Below are positions 1-11,007 of a DNA stretch of 24,253 bases, piece after piece. The notes below the pieces were generated by a model. That model searched no databases. It was not told the DNA's origin and saw only the letters and a list, made by a program, of their open reading frames with translations. Source of the DNA: Bigelowiella natans CCMP2755. Taxonomy: Eukaryota; Cercozoa; Chlorarachniophyceae. Positions within the stretch are counted from its first letter, which is position 1; every line of letters starts with the position of its first letter. The stretch covers positions 1-24,253 of the forward strand of contig ADNK01003359.1 in assembly GCA_000320545.1 (NCBI GenBank), read 5' to 3'. The position numbers and the translations under genes were made by a program.

Positions 1-238
1 CATACGTGCGTATATACTCACGTACAAACATTCATGCATGGTTCCAGGTCACGCACACTGAGACTTCATCCTCCTCCTCCTCCTCCTCCCCCCCCCCACC
101 CCCATCGTCATCATCACACATCACATCTCATAGAGCTCGCCGTTGCCGCCCGAGAACAGCATCCAACGGTTGTTTTCGTGCCGCGACAAGCATTCCGTGC
201 GGCCTGATGGGAGAAGGCGGCAATAAGAGTGACTGCGT

Positions 239-311
<73 letters not shown>

Positions 312-504
312 ATCGATCTGCTACTCACTCACTTTGATCTCCTCATCCTGAGCAACAATCATCGCTGCTCGCCCCCACCCAACCACCACCGCTACTACTA
401 CTAATACTACAACTACTGCTACTACTGCTACTACTACTGCCACTAATCCTATGCACAGCATCGTTCATGCTACTTTTGCTAGATCTTCTGCTAAGGATGT
501 TTAT
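1..504. other. Microsatellite-rich spacer, no gene seen
   Basis: This stretch lies 3' of the minus-strand gene that ends at 505. It holds a Ser/Pro-coding trinucleotide tract near 67-108, an (AC)n run at about 241-268, an abutting (TA)n run at about 272-308 and imperfect CTA/CTG triplets at about 388-442. Open frames through it exist only because simple repeats lack stop codons. A gene entering from the left edge cannot be excluded. Confidence 0.6.
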
Positions 505-757
505 CTACATTGCTTTGTTTTGGCACCGACCGATGATGACGCAATCTATTTTGACGCCCTTAACCCAGATTGAAGCACGTTTGATCACATAGGCGTTCAG
601 TCTTTGGCCGTCATCGTCTTCGTCGTAACCCGCGCCATCCCTCGTTTTTGGAAGGGGAGGGGGGGTGGCTGCGGCGGCGAATTCGGAAATCCTCAGCCGC
701 AGATTATCCGAGGAATCTGGTAAAGTATGCAAGTAGCGAGTATGCAGTGTGTGCTGT

Positions 758-790
<33 letters not shown>

Positions 791-1966
791 GTGTGTGTGT
801 GTTGGACGAGGGTTGGATCACGTTTGGAAGTAAGAGAGAGAGGGGGGGGAGGGGGGTGGGGAGAGAGAGAGATAGAGATAGAGAGAGAGAGAAAGTGAGA
901 AAGTGAGTGAATACGACGATGTGCTGGTCGTCGTGTGTATATTGTTTAGGGGGCCGATTACGTCCTAAGATACTGGAGATAAACAGCGAGTTTGACGAGG
1001 GAAGGATGCCAAACCACCGAGCCACAGTCACGTGCAACATCTGGAATCAATGGCACGGGGGAGGGGGGGGGGGGGGGGGGGGGGGTGAGCGTTTGATCGT
1101 ATGCACCTCACCATTGCAGCAGAGAGGACATGCAGGTTGCTGCCAAGATCAACGGGTTGGTTTATGAACACTTCTCTGTAGAGCTTGTTACCGTCGGAAG
1201 CTGCGCAATCGCGAGGCATCTGAGTGGAATTGCAAGACAACGGGAGAGCAAATCAAAAGCTATTGTTACGATGGCCCAGGCCAGAGGGCTAGTCGCACCG
1301 CCCCTCTCCATGCTGTGCAAGACAGTGTCGTGTTCTCACCGCAAAGCCGTGCGCGCCGAATTGGTCATCAATCTGTCCGCGCGTAGGAAGGGGGGGAGGT
1401 AGCTGCGTACTCCCCCGTACACGATGAGGGCCACAAAACTGGGAAAACCGAGCTCTTGGATCGCCATGTACAAGTGCCTTACCAGGTATCGGGCCTATGC
1501 ACAAGCGCATGAGGGGAGGGGAGGGGAAAAATAGGGTCAATTGCCCAGCCTATGTGAGCGTAGTAGCTGGCGTTGGGAAAGCAAGGGTTATTTCTCTCCG
1601 GTTTGATGAGAGGATGCTACCCGAGAAGAATCCATAAGAACGAAGTTAATCTCCTTGCACTCCCTTTCCTTGAAGTCAGCGGAGAGGTCTTCCTTCTTCT
1701 TCCCCGCCTGCTTGAGGTAGAAGGCATCCTCACCCCGGATAACCACCGGGCATTCCAAGAGCTTCGATTCGCGCAGCATCTTGTAGACGACATATCTGTG
1801 GTAAAATCGGGGGGTTACGGGGTATTAGCCAAGTGCAAAAGATGGTGGTGGAGAGGGCGGAAGCTAGCTACCCTCCGGAGAGCAGCGCGAGGGTCCTCCA
1901 TCCGATGATCTTCGTCGTCGCCCCACTCCCCCGACTGCCTGCTCCCGCACTGGAGCTCTTGCTCAT
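505..1966 (-). CDS. Unrecognised 280-residue protein, seven exons
   Basis: I do not recognise this protein. Exons on the minus strand are 1966-1872, 1795-1621, 1494-1340, 1288-1270, 1219-1112, 1040-962 and 716-505. The total is 843 nt, all phases agree and every junction is GT-AG. The ATG at 1966 follows an in-frame stop. The N-terminus is Ser/Gly-rich, followed by a hydrophobic stretch (residues about 20-37, IIGWRTLALLSGGYVVYKML), which could be a membrane anchor. The middle is a mixed soluble-looking domain (ECPVVIRGEDAFYLKQAGKK; ARYLVRHLYMAIQELGFPSF). The last exon holds an Ala/Pro linker, an acidic DEDDD patch and a basic, hydrophobic C-terminus. The 19-nt exon (1288-1270) is needed to keep phase and is the least certain part. 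A poly-G tract (poly-C in sense) lies in intron 5. It is divergent with the SET gene. Confidence 0.72.
757..900. repeat. (CTG)n and (GA)n microsatellites
   Basis: A (CTG)n run of about ten units (about 762-790) leads through a short GT tract to a G/GA-rich tract (about 831-895). Both sit in the last intron (717-961) of the minus-strand gene, so in sense they give CAG repeats and a long CT tract. The open frames across them are repeat artefacts. Confidence 0.85.
1063..1085. repeat. Poly-G tract, 23 uninterrupted G
   Basis: Twenty-three consecutive G follow a short G-rich lead-in. In the minus-strand gene the run is a poly-C stretch inside a 71-nt intron (1041-1111), where it may serve as the polypyrimidine tract. 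On the plus strand it could form a G-quadruplex. Length in the assembly may be unreliable because homopolymers are error-prone. Confidence 0.95.
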
Positions 1967-2358
1967 GCTGTTGAGGCTGCGGTGCTTCTCTGGCGCTCAG
2001 CCGATGACGGGCGCCATTTTTTGCCGCGCCGCTGTTGCTGCCTCGGGAGGGATGTGAGACCGAAGTGCACTTCAGGCATACAGGAAGATCGTAATTTTAT
2101 TGTCGCGCCTTTTTGAGGAGTATTTCCGTACAGCGACAAGGAAAGTTTCCTAAAAACGACCAAAACTGGCTCTTTTGTAGACGTACTCGCCGGAAGGAAG
2201 CTCCTGAAATTGTTCCGTCGTTGCCCCTTCCCGTCGCAGGAGGATCACGTCGCCGCCGATGAGGTAGGTTTCGAGTCATCAGCGCCCCCCCTTCTCTCCG
2301 CGCATTAACGCCTACGCCGCCATGAGTTCTGAGAAGACACATTGTTTATTATAGAATC
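1967..2358. promoter_or_regulatory. Divergent promoter region with GCGACAA inverted pair
   Basis: This 392-bp gap separates two head-to-head start codons. TTGTCGC lies at 2100-2106 and GCGACAA at 2133-2139, an inverted pair of a word that recurs in other divergent gaps of this window. A stop-free minus-strand stretch at about 2155-2265 reads like protein but has no usable start or splice acceptor. A short AT-rich patch (about 2342-2356) precedes the SET gene start. Confidence 0.5.
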
Positions 2359-3436
2359 ATGACTCCGAGCCAGCCGCTTCCCGCTGTCTGCACAGGATGC
2401 AGCAGCAGCAGCAGCAGCAGTGGGGAGCGGCCTACTCTCCTCGTTCCCCAACCAGTCCATCATCGAGTCCCCCTCTCGCACAACTGGCCACTGATGCCGT
2501 CGATGACGCCGTTGACGAGGAGGGCGCGCTATTCTTTCGCGGTGTCCGCTGAAAGTAGTGGAACCCCGGAGGAAAGGAGAAGGTCTTTGACAGAGCAGGA
2601 AGTTGACTATGTGCAAGGATCTCGCGCGAGAAGAGCTGTGCGAAAAATAGGAATCGGAGGAAGCTTATTCATGCTAACCACAGCTGCCTTTCTGGGGGGG
2701 CGCATCAGGTCAGGAGCCGTTCCTAATCCAACGAGTGCCTTGTTTTCTGAAAGAACAAGAACATGCACAAGTCTATGCGAGATAATTTGTGATTTCTCAA
2801 AGTAACACCTCCAAATTACTTCCCACTCAGCCCGGAGACTCTAGAGGCCCTAATGATAACCATGACTGCCGCATCAATGATCTATTGGTGGGGGGTTGTA
2901 GAAGGGGGAGGCATTGGCTTCATGGACACGAGCCGCCTCAACCCAGCGACAGAGATGGAGCTCGAAGTCGCGAGCGCGGGAAAGAAGGGCATGGGACTAT
3001 TCGCGAAGACACGGATAAAAAAGGGCAAGTTCCTCATGGAGTATGCAGGCGAACGTATGGACGACTTCGAGTTGTTTCGGCGTTACGGCGGTGATACCGA
3101 GAGCGAGGAAGCGAGCTACGTGATGCGAGTGACCGATCAGGTAGCGCAAGAAGTTATTGATGAGTATACGCGAGTGGAGTTGACTTTGTACCTCTCACCC
3201 TCCCCCCCTGCGATTAGGAATTTATCGATTGCTCGAACGCGTCTCGCAGCAATCTGGCGCGGTTTATGAACCACGCAGGTTCAAAGTCCCAAAAATGCAA
3301 CATAGAGAAGAGAGTGGCTAGGAAGCCAGGCGGTAGAGTGTACTTCTTTGCCGCTAGAGATATTGAGTCTGGGGAGGAGCTGTGCTTTGACTATGGAGAT
3401 GAATATTGGTCGGCAAAAGGAGTCATTCCTGAATAG
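2359..3436 (+). CDS. SET-domain protein with two hydrophobic segments
   Basis: Probable lysine methyltransferase of 292 residues. Exons are 2359-2708, 2831-3140 and 3218-3436; all junctions are GT-AG and phases agree. The N-terminus has a Ser7 run and an Arg-rich stretch (RRARYSF) that could be an organelle transit peptide. Hydrophobic segments follow at about 98-115 (SLFMLTTAAFLGG) and about 122-139 (ALMITMTAASMIYWWGVV). The SET fold spans about 158-282. Its GxG element is KKGMGLFAKTRIKKG, the pseudoknot motif is NLARFMNHA (usually RFxNHS) and the catalytic-Tyr region is GEELCFDYGDEYW. There is no Cys-rich post-SET region. Substrate is unknown. The two segments suggest a membrane or plastid location rather than chromatin. 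The start codon is the first ATG after an in-frame stop; an upstream leader exon cannot be excluded. It is divergent with the 280-residue gene and tail-to-tail with the RhoGEF. Confidence 0.88.
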
Positions 3437-3983
3437 TAAGTAAGCTTCTCGCCTCTCGATGCATAAATACAGCCGGCGTCATCTATGACAAAAGACACAC
3501 CGTATATGCTATACATGTAATATGTAGTATGCGTTGTGTCTGTAGGTTGCGCAAGCTCTATGCAGCATCGCAATAGCTAGCTCTAGCTGGCTATTCTATC
3601 TTGATGTGAGAATTTTAAAATCGCCTGAAATTCTGTTGTCAACGCAATCTAGCTATCTTATGTTACCTATCGCTCGGCTCATTCGTGCGCATGCAGGCGT
3701 CACTAGCCAACTAAATTGAGACCGGCACGCGACGACAGGCTCACAGCCTTGTAACACATATAAACTGCACATGATACGTTTGTACTGTAGTAGACGTTAC
3801 ACAAAAGTAATCTCCAGAGCCCTATACGCCTCTACTTGGCATACAGTGTAGCGATCGAATCTAAATGACAATCTTTCTATATCCTGCGTTTTACCATGTC
3901 CCGTCATGAAGTAATGTCATCTGGTGTACGAATTTCATGATTGTCGCTCTGCTGAGGACTGTTGAGACTGCGTCATGCCATGC
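3437..3983. other. Convergent 3' spacer, no gene
   Basis: This gap lies between the stop codons of the SET gene and the RhoGEF gene. It carries clustered TAGCTAGC-type words at about 3573-3600 and 3648-3656 and a GCATGC near 3690. Several TGTAA or TGTA words could be polyadenylation signals, but none can be assigned. Confidence 0.55.
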
Positions 3984-6022
3984 TTAGTGTCTCGCAGCAG
4001 GAGGGGACGACACTTCGCGTGGAGCAGGCGGAAGATCCCTTAATCTGTATAGTTTCTTGTTCTCCGGTATGTCCATCAATGCCCTGATGCATTTCGTACA
4101 TATTCTATTCTTATCCTTCTCGCCCGAGTTGACGTATACGTTATACGGCGAGCATGAACTGCAACACAAGATGCCGCATGCGTAGCACCAGTGGCGCTTC
4201 GTGAACATGCCAAATTGGCGATGACATGGCCGGCCATTCTTTTTGAATTGGCGTTGGCAGTTGGGGTTTTTCTCTGTCTGCGGAACTGCCATGTGGTTCT
4301 TTCTCTTCTCCATTTTTAGCTTAAGTTCTTTCCATTGCTCGGTTACCTCACGCAGCATCGCCATCCACTCCTCCTTCCCCTTGGCGCTGCTCGAGAAAAC
4401 CTATCACAGCGTAGAGTATGAATTAAACTCCAAAATCAGTCGCACAAACACTGCCTTCTCTCGAATCTCAAATTAACCTGCAAGCAATACCTGGAAGGAT
4501 TTCACCGAGTTTATGATTTGGAAAGAGTTTTTCTCTTTGGCCTTCCCGTCAAGGACGTCGTGCACTTCAAATGCTGCATCCAGCGGGATTTTCTTGTGCA
4601 ATCGGAACGTCCCTGGCTTTGTTCCGTGCGCATACGCCAGCATGTCATTAAAAAGGAAAAAGTGGTAGGTGCGATCCTCTGCTCTGGTTGACTTTTTTGT
4701 CAGAGTGCCATCGAACTTGTAGATTCGGCTAGGGGAAACAAACCCTGGGTCCTTCTTGAAGAGCTGCATCAGCTCAATTACCTTGCGGTAATATAGAGTG
4801 AAATCGCATCCAAATATGAGGGCAGCAGTAATCAAGCAACGAGTGCGGGTATTTGTCAATATATGGAAGAGACATGACAGTTTAAATTTCAGATCAAAGT
4901 CACAAAAAATGCCTGTTTTGGAAGATGACTTCAGATATATACCTTTTCACGACTGTGGCGCTTCTTGATCGACTCGTTAACAAAATTAGCTGTCTCTTTT
5001 ATTCGTTCGAGGGCAGTCTCGAGCTTACCATAATCTGGATGGTGCTCGTTGGTGTTTTTGATATACTCCTGAACCAGAAGCCTGTATCGAGGAATCCGCT
5101 GCACAGGGGTTATCAAGAGGGCTGGTAGAGGGAGGCACTTGGACTCTTTACAGACCCTCTGGCAAAACTGTTTGAACTTGGATTTTCTCTTCGATTCCAA
5201 GCGTTTTATTATGTCGCGCACCTTTTCGCTTTCGGCGTTCTCGACGTACTTCCTGTACCTAAGTGTTGGGATGGGACGGGAGCGGCGAGGGCAAAATCAT
5301 ACCAGCGTACTCACGCCAAAAGCCAAGGTGAAAATGTTGTCATCGATGGGTAAGATGCTCGATATCTACTACATCGGATAAGGCTGTCAAAAATAAGCCC
5401 GAAACCCATTCCCCTCCTCTTCCAGAAACACCATAACTCTATCGCCCCCCCCCCCCTCTCTTAAGTGATCGCGAGCGTTTGTGCTTCTTTTTTTCATGTG
5501 CGATGCATACATCCTGAAATAAGGGACGAAATCGAGAAGCGTATCGCCCAGGGTCGTGTTAATGGTGTAGTGTTGTATCAGGCTCTCCATGTCACTGAGA
5601 AACTTCTGGTTGAGGTCCCTCATGGTCGCGATGTCTGAAAACAGCTCCTGAACTTCATCACGAGGTAAAATAGGCTTGCCCTTTGCAATTGCCTGTAAGA
5701 GTGGCTTTTGAAAGCGATGGATGATAACGTCGAGTGTCTTAACGTATGTAGCCTCTGTCGAAAGAATTTCTTCGGCTACTCGCCTACGATTTCTGTGTTT
5801 GACCTCGGCTTTCTTATCTGCGGAGGATTTGCCCCAATTCACAACTTTTCTGATGGGGCCCCCTGCTCCGATAGTCGCCCCCCGATTTTCTTGATGACCC
5901 TGGCGCGGAGGAGGAGGAGAGCGAGAACGAGATCGACTCCGGCTCTCGATAGACATAGACGCGGAGGAGTTCGCGCTGCTGCTTTTTGCCCACCTCGAAC
6001 CTTCTCTCTGGCTCGGATCCAT
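3984..6022 (-). CDS. Rho guanine nucleotide exchange factor, DH-PH-FYVE-like
   Basis: Predicted cytosolic activator of Rho/Rac GTPases, 511 residues. Exons on minus are 6022-5511, 5258-4943, 4781-4491 and 4400-3984 (1536 nt, phases consistent). After an RS-rich, proline-containing N-terminus the DH domain starts at EEILSTEATYVKTLDVI. Joining exons 1 and 2 gives FVPYFRMYRKYVENAES, the normal DH helix. The most conserved DH helix follows (LPALLITPVQRIPRYRLLVQ). A PH domain spans exon 3 into exon 4 and closes with AKGKEEWMAML. The C-terminus is a FYVE-type zinc finger (CHRQFGMF, then KRHWCYACGILCCSSCS, then RICTKC). The layout resembles FGD family exchange factors. The first zinc-binding Cys is not in its usual place: Gly stands three residues before the CHRQF Cys, and the nearest alternative is C-x10 upstream. 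Lipid binding is therefore uncertain. The first intron is 252 nt; the others are 161 and 90 nt. Confidence 0.92.
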
Positions 6023-6535
6023 GACTCAATTGGTCTCGATCTAAGAGCGGTGTACGTACGACGGATGGTGCCTTTGCTGCTTGTTCCAGACCGCTAAACG
6101 ATGGGCGCGTGCTCGCTCGCTCTGCAACGAGGATTGGACTCGTGTTGGTCGGCGAGGAAGGTAGTCACGTCCCAGGCAAACACAAGGGGTTTCGATCACG
6201 GATGCTGCTGCTCATGAAGGAACGAGTCACCAACCGCCGCATCCGCGACGGAAGTGAGAATCCAGCCTCTTTTCCCTTGGTTTTGGAGTCGGAAACGGGC
6301 GGTGCTCTCAGTAACGTCTGGTGAAAGTCAAAAATATAGCGCGACAACGATTTTAAGCAAAGGAAAAAGACACTCACAGGCTGTTTGTTCTGTGATTGAT
6401 GAATACCGGTTTTATGCTAAATATCTGGGGGTTCTTAATTCACTCGCATCGAGGAATCTCCAGAGCGTCACGGAAAAAAACATCCCCGCAAGCCACGTGC
6501 CCCCCTCCCGAACGAACGAACACATCGAAGGAAAT
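6023..6535. promoter_or_regulatory. Divergent promoter region, RhoGEF and APT
   Basis: This 513-bp head-to-head gap separates the RhoGEF ATG and the APT ATG. It contains one GCGACAA at 6341-6347, within AGCGCGACAACG. No clear TATA box is visible. An open frame runs into the APT start, so a longer APT N-terminus is formally possible. Confidence 0.45.
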
Positions 6536-7235
6536 ATGAGTGCCAAAGAAGAACTCAAAGACTATTCCCAAAATGGCGCGGTCGCGAAGAAGATTGCGAG
6601 GTAGGTGCGGCGTGTAAACGCCCTGCGTTCTGTGGGCGTTGGTGGAGCTCAACACGGTTTGTTTGTCTTCAGCGTGACGCCTTACTTCCCTTTCAAGGGC
6701 ATCGAGAGATTTTACGATATCGGCGGCTTCCTTAAAGTATGATCCCACGTTTGAGGGCCAAGTGCAATTTCGAGTCTAACCCAAACTTCTATGATCAGCA
6801 TCCCGAGATCTTCCAGCTTGTCGTTGATGTTTTCGTCGCGCGGTACAAGTCGATCGGTACGTAGTCGATTGATTGTCGATAACACACGATGGTGTTCTTT
6901 CTCAGCTCGCGACCGCAAGATTTAAATTACGAACGGTGTGTAACCAATGCATGAATAATTCGGAAATAGGTGTGGACTCAATCGCTGGATTCGATGCTAG
7001 AGGATTTATCTTGGTCATTTGACTACTGCGTTGGGGTTGGACGGTTCTATTCATTCCCTGCTTCCCACCCTCTTCCTTTCCCATTCCACAGGGTCCTCCC
7101 ATCGCTCTAGCCCTTAAAAAGCCGTTCATCATGCTCCGAAAGAAAGGTTGGCGTTCTAAACCGATCTATCAAGCTTTCCCCCGCTCCCAATGTGATTCGT
7201 TTATGTGTTCATTCTCTCCCTCTCGCTCTCGCGCG

Positions 7236-7277
<42 letters not shown>

Positions 7278-8452
7278 ACTTGCTTGTTGTAGGGAAGATG
7301 CCGAACTCCATCTCGGGAAAGGAATACGGCAAGGAATATGCTGGAAAGTAATGCCTACCTTACCGTTGTCAGCCAGCACCGGCCTGCGTGTAAAATCGAT
7401 AAAGGCTTTTTTGTGTGTGAGTCTTCTATTCACATTTATTTGCTTTGCTCAATCCCCTTCCTCTTTCCCCCTACGAGCACTCCCTGAGGCTCTTACTGTG
7501 ATTTAAATCATAGCATTAATCTCCTGCTTCTTGTGCTGTCATTGCTGTTATCGCGCTGCCCCGCTACCGCTCCGCAAACAGGGACGTTCTGACCATTCCT
7601 CGCGGCTCTGTGAAAAAGGGCGACCGCGTCCTGCTCATTGATGATCTCGTAGTAGCAACATAACAATCGATTGATGTGGAAGGGAGAGAAGGCCCTCATC
7701 ATAGCTACGGCTACGTTTCCGTGTCTGGTGGATGTTGTACAGGTGGCGACTGGAGGGACCCTCTCTGCGGGCATTGAGCTTGTAAAGAAGCTGGGCGGCG
7801 TCGTCGTTGAATGCTCCTGTGTACGATACGATGCGATATATATAACTAAAAAACTATATAAGTCTAATCCTTGTAATCATTGCGCGTATGCTTTCCCTGT
7901 TGTGTGACGCACACAAGATTGTGGAGCTCAAGTTCCTGAATGCGAGGAAGAAGCTCGACGGTCTTGGACATAAGGATGTTCCAATTTGGTTCGTCGCACT
8001 CACCTTGCTTACATGTTCATACGTTCACGCACGCACACACACACGCACACACACACACAAGAGTATACGTGTGTGTAAGTTTTGGGCGCCTTGTTTCAAT
8101 CAAAGTATTGATTCGAACGCTGGAACGACCGAATCCATGATTTTTTGGTTGTACGCCTGCGACACGGTCTGCAGTCCAAAGATTAGAAGAGTATTACCTC
8201 ACTAGTACTGTTGTCTAATTGGGAAAATAAAAAGGCCATTAATTTGCATTCCGTTCTTTGATTTATATGACCGAAGGGCATTAATGGATGAGTCCATTCT
8301 CACGCTTGATGGCCTGAAGTCCAAGGACATTGACACGACCGACTACAAAGACGATGGTTCTCACATTCACCAGCAGCCAAAAATAAGCGCACGGAGAGAG
8401 ATAAAGTTCATATGCAAGGAGTGGATGTGTCGATTCGTCGATGTCGTTACTG

Positions 8453-8518
<66 letters not shown>

Positions 8519-8589
8519 TTAGAATTGGGTTCTGCGTTATGATTTCTGAGAAATATACAATTGTAATATGCACAGGGGAGGCACATTAG
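6536..8589 (+). CDS. APT: Adenine phosphoribosyltransferase
   Basis: Purine salvage enzyme: adenine plus PRPP gives AMP and pyrophosphate. Ten exons: 6536-6600, 6673-6736, 6799-6856, 6970-7013, 7092-7146, 7293-7347, 7582-7648, 7743-7820, 7918-7988, and 8277 onward. All are GT-AG and in phase, giving 185 residues before the last exon. The family core is clear: PYFPFKGIERFYDI near the N-terminus, IAGFDARGFILGPPIALAL, LRKKGKMPN, and the PRPP-binding loop VLLIDDLVATGGTLSAG formed across exons 7 and 8. The last exon continues WALMDESILTLDGLKSKDI. Its 3' end is unresolved. The frame stays open through a (CT)n(GT)n tract to a stop at 8587-8589, but that tract looks intronic because it ends in TTTTCTTTAG. 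Introns carry (CT)n and (CA)n microsatellites. No signal peptide is seen, so it is likely cytosolic. Confidence 0.94.
7239..7273. repeat. (CT)n microsatellite in APT intron 5
   Basis: A (CT)n run of about 16 units lies just upstream of the acceptor TTGTTGTAG of intron 5 (7147-7292). It probably doubles as the polypyrimidine tract. Confidence 0.9.
8456..8512. repeat. Compound (CT)n(GT)n microsatellite
   Basis: A (CT)n run of about 15 units passes directly into a (GT)n run of about 12 units and then TTTTCTTTAG. In the open APT frame it would encode alternating Leu/Ser and then Val/Cys. The pyrimidine-rich end and AG suggest it lies in an unresolved last intron of APT. Confidence 0.85.
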
Positions 8590-9372
8590 GGTCCTTTAGC
8601 AGCATATATCAATGGGGTCACAGTGCCAGGGCATTTCGAGGCTATATGTATGCACATGCGTTTACTGATAGCTAGTTGCGTTGCTTTGCATTGGTGCAGC
8701 ACTTTGATCGTCTATAGTTCAATCAGATATGCACAAGTAAATTGCATGTACGTCACACACACACACGCACGCAGCTACATATTATTAGCTATTTGTAGCA
8801 GGCATCGGTCTGTGCATGCATGCTACATCCAAACTCGCAGGCGCCATACTCTAGGTATTACTCTATAACTCAGCAAACGTATGGCAAGCGGCGCGTGCGA
8901 CTAGGTACATACACACGCAATTTATTTGATTCTCCGCAAAGAGCTACCATATCGTGCTAGTAAACTCATCGAAACATAGAAAGGTAGCAGAACTTCGCCT
9001 CCCACTAATTGTTAGCTGAAAGCAGCACTATAGCTATGTTCTGCATTGCGTCGCATGGTAGCTTCCAATCGCACGGCTAAATTCTAGTGCGTGATCTGTC
9101 TCAAACATTGTCTAGATTTGCCGTCTGAATAAACGTACTCTTGTCTATTTGACACAAACAGACTACAGATACACAGTACATGCTAGCATGTGCGATGAAC
9201 ATATAGTATCCTCAACGTTGGATCCATTCCACAACTTGAGGGAGCAACACCGTCGGAACACCGAATCCTCAATAATGGCAACGTTGAATACATTGCCATG
9301 CGATGACTCGATCTACCGGCTAGACCGGAGACTTACCAACGCGCCCCCTCCTCCTTCTCCTTCCTGTCCCCG
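8590..9372. other. Convergent 3' spacer, no gene
   Basis: This stretch lies between the APT end and the stop codon of the type I membrane protein gene. It contains short palindromic words (TAGCTA, GCATGCATGC at about 8815, GCTAGC at about 9182) and a short CA repeat (about 8755-8772). Open frames here are short and show no coding character. Confidence 0.55.
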
Positions 9373-9975
9373 TCATTGAAAAGTCACCTCCGCGGCGGCA
9401 GCCGCAGCTGCCGCGGAAGCGCGACGAGTCCCTCGACGAGTCGAATACTGGTGCTCGGCGTGATCGGTTTTGACCATGAAATCGGAAACCCCCGTCCCCA
9501 CATTTCTCGGCTTGCCGTATGGGTGCTGGTAGTTCCCGTAGAAGTAGGCCGAGGGAGCTCCCGCCAGATGCCTGATAGGCGGGGTGTGCGTGTACAGGTT
9601 GTGCGTGTGAGTGTTTTTTGTCTTAGCCCCGGAGCACCCCCACGCGCGAGCGCGAGGTAGCGCGCGCTGTGTGTATATTTCGGTTTCTTTTTTTTTTTTC
9701 GTTTCCACTTTTTTGGGGAAAAAATGTACTCATCTCTCATCTCTTGGAACCGAGAATAACACTATAATGCACGGGTGTCAGTATTACGGGTAAGCTTCCT
9801 CGTCGTCCCCGCACCGGGTAAAACAGCGCGTTTTCACAGCCGCCCACAGGATGAAGCCTGTTGGGCAAGGGGGGGGAGGGGAGAGGCCAGTAAGTAACAA
9901 AATGGGCATAAGCGAGACAGAGAAGGTACTTGCAGAGCTAATAAATAGATCATACACTTACACACACGTACACGT

Positions 9976-10030
<55 letters not shown>

Positions 10031-10969
10031 GGCAAAACACATGCTCTGCGTGTCCATACAATCCGAAAAACACATCTCTTCATTCACGCTCCATTCGAGC
10101 TACCTGTGCCGCACGCTAGCACACAGTATAAGGAGAGGAAAAAGGCCGAGATGTGGATTTCGTCGTAGGATTTGCTGAACTTTCCAGTTGAGTAATGGGG
10201 TCTGACGGCGGTGGAAGAGGCGGCGCCCTTATGGAGGGATGCGATGGATTGTCCCGAAACTGCTTCTCTATGCTGATGGCGGGGCCGCTGAGTACGATCG
10301 TGATAAAATGTGTCTTATAAATGCATTATGAATATATACGCACATACGTGTATATAAAATATATATATTTATATATATATATTTACGATGCATATTGTGT
10401 TGTTATGCTTTTGCGTCCTACATTCATGCGTGTGTGCGTGCTCGTGCTTGTTTTCTCCCGTATCGTTTCACCTCCTCCTTAGATTTGCCTCTTCTCCCTC
10501 CTCCCTCTTCCCTGGCGTCTCCTCCAGCTTTCTTTTCTCTTTGTTCTTGAGCACGGTTACGACGTTCTTCAGTTTGTGACAGTCGAGCTGCGGAATGATC
10601 GGCGCCGTCGTTGCGAGTGCTATCACCACCGCTTTGGCCGTCCACAGCACTCGCTGCTTCCTCCTTTTCTGCTCGTTGCAGGGAAGAGGAAGAAGATGAT
10701 GAAGAAGAAGATGATGATGATGATGATGACAGAGATGACGTGTGATGAGGCAGCTCCCCGCCAAAATCCAAGGCGGCTCCTTCATCCTTAGAGTTCTGAT
10801 TCTCGCTAGTCGCGGTGTAGACGGTGAATTTGTTGTCTTTGCGTCTGTTTAGATCAGCCATCGCTGTATCTCCTACTGCTTCTTCTTCTTCTTTCACCCT
10901 CAGTTGGTTTGTTCGAGGAGCTATGGTGGAGGCGTTGTTGCTCATCACGGATGGCTTTGTTGACGACGC

Positions 10970-11007
<38 letters not shown>

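Noticed and set aside
6-404. Open frame of 132 codons at the left edge
   Set aside because: It runs through CA, TA and triplet microsatellites that lack stop codons; there is no domain, splice support or coding character.
2097-2342. Minus-strand frames between the first divergent pair, including a protein-like stretch at 2155-2265
   Set aside because: One frame is Arg-rich antisense-like sequence. The protein-like frame has no ATG, and there is no AG acceptor between its upstream stop and the stretch, so no exon can be defined.
8281-8586. Minus-strand frames through the (CT)n(GT)n repeat
   Set aside because: They are antisense to the last APT exon and are Thr/His and Arg/Glu dipeptide repeats from the microsatellite.
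9834-10073. Minus-strand 79-codon frame with Val/Cys/Tyr repeats
   Set aside because: It is the (CA)n intron of the membrane protein gene read through; the true exon 4 uses another frame.
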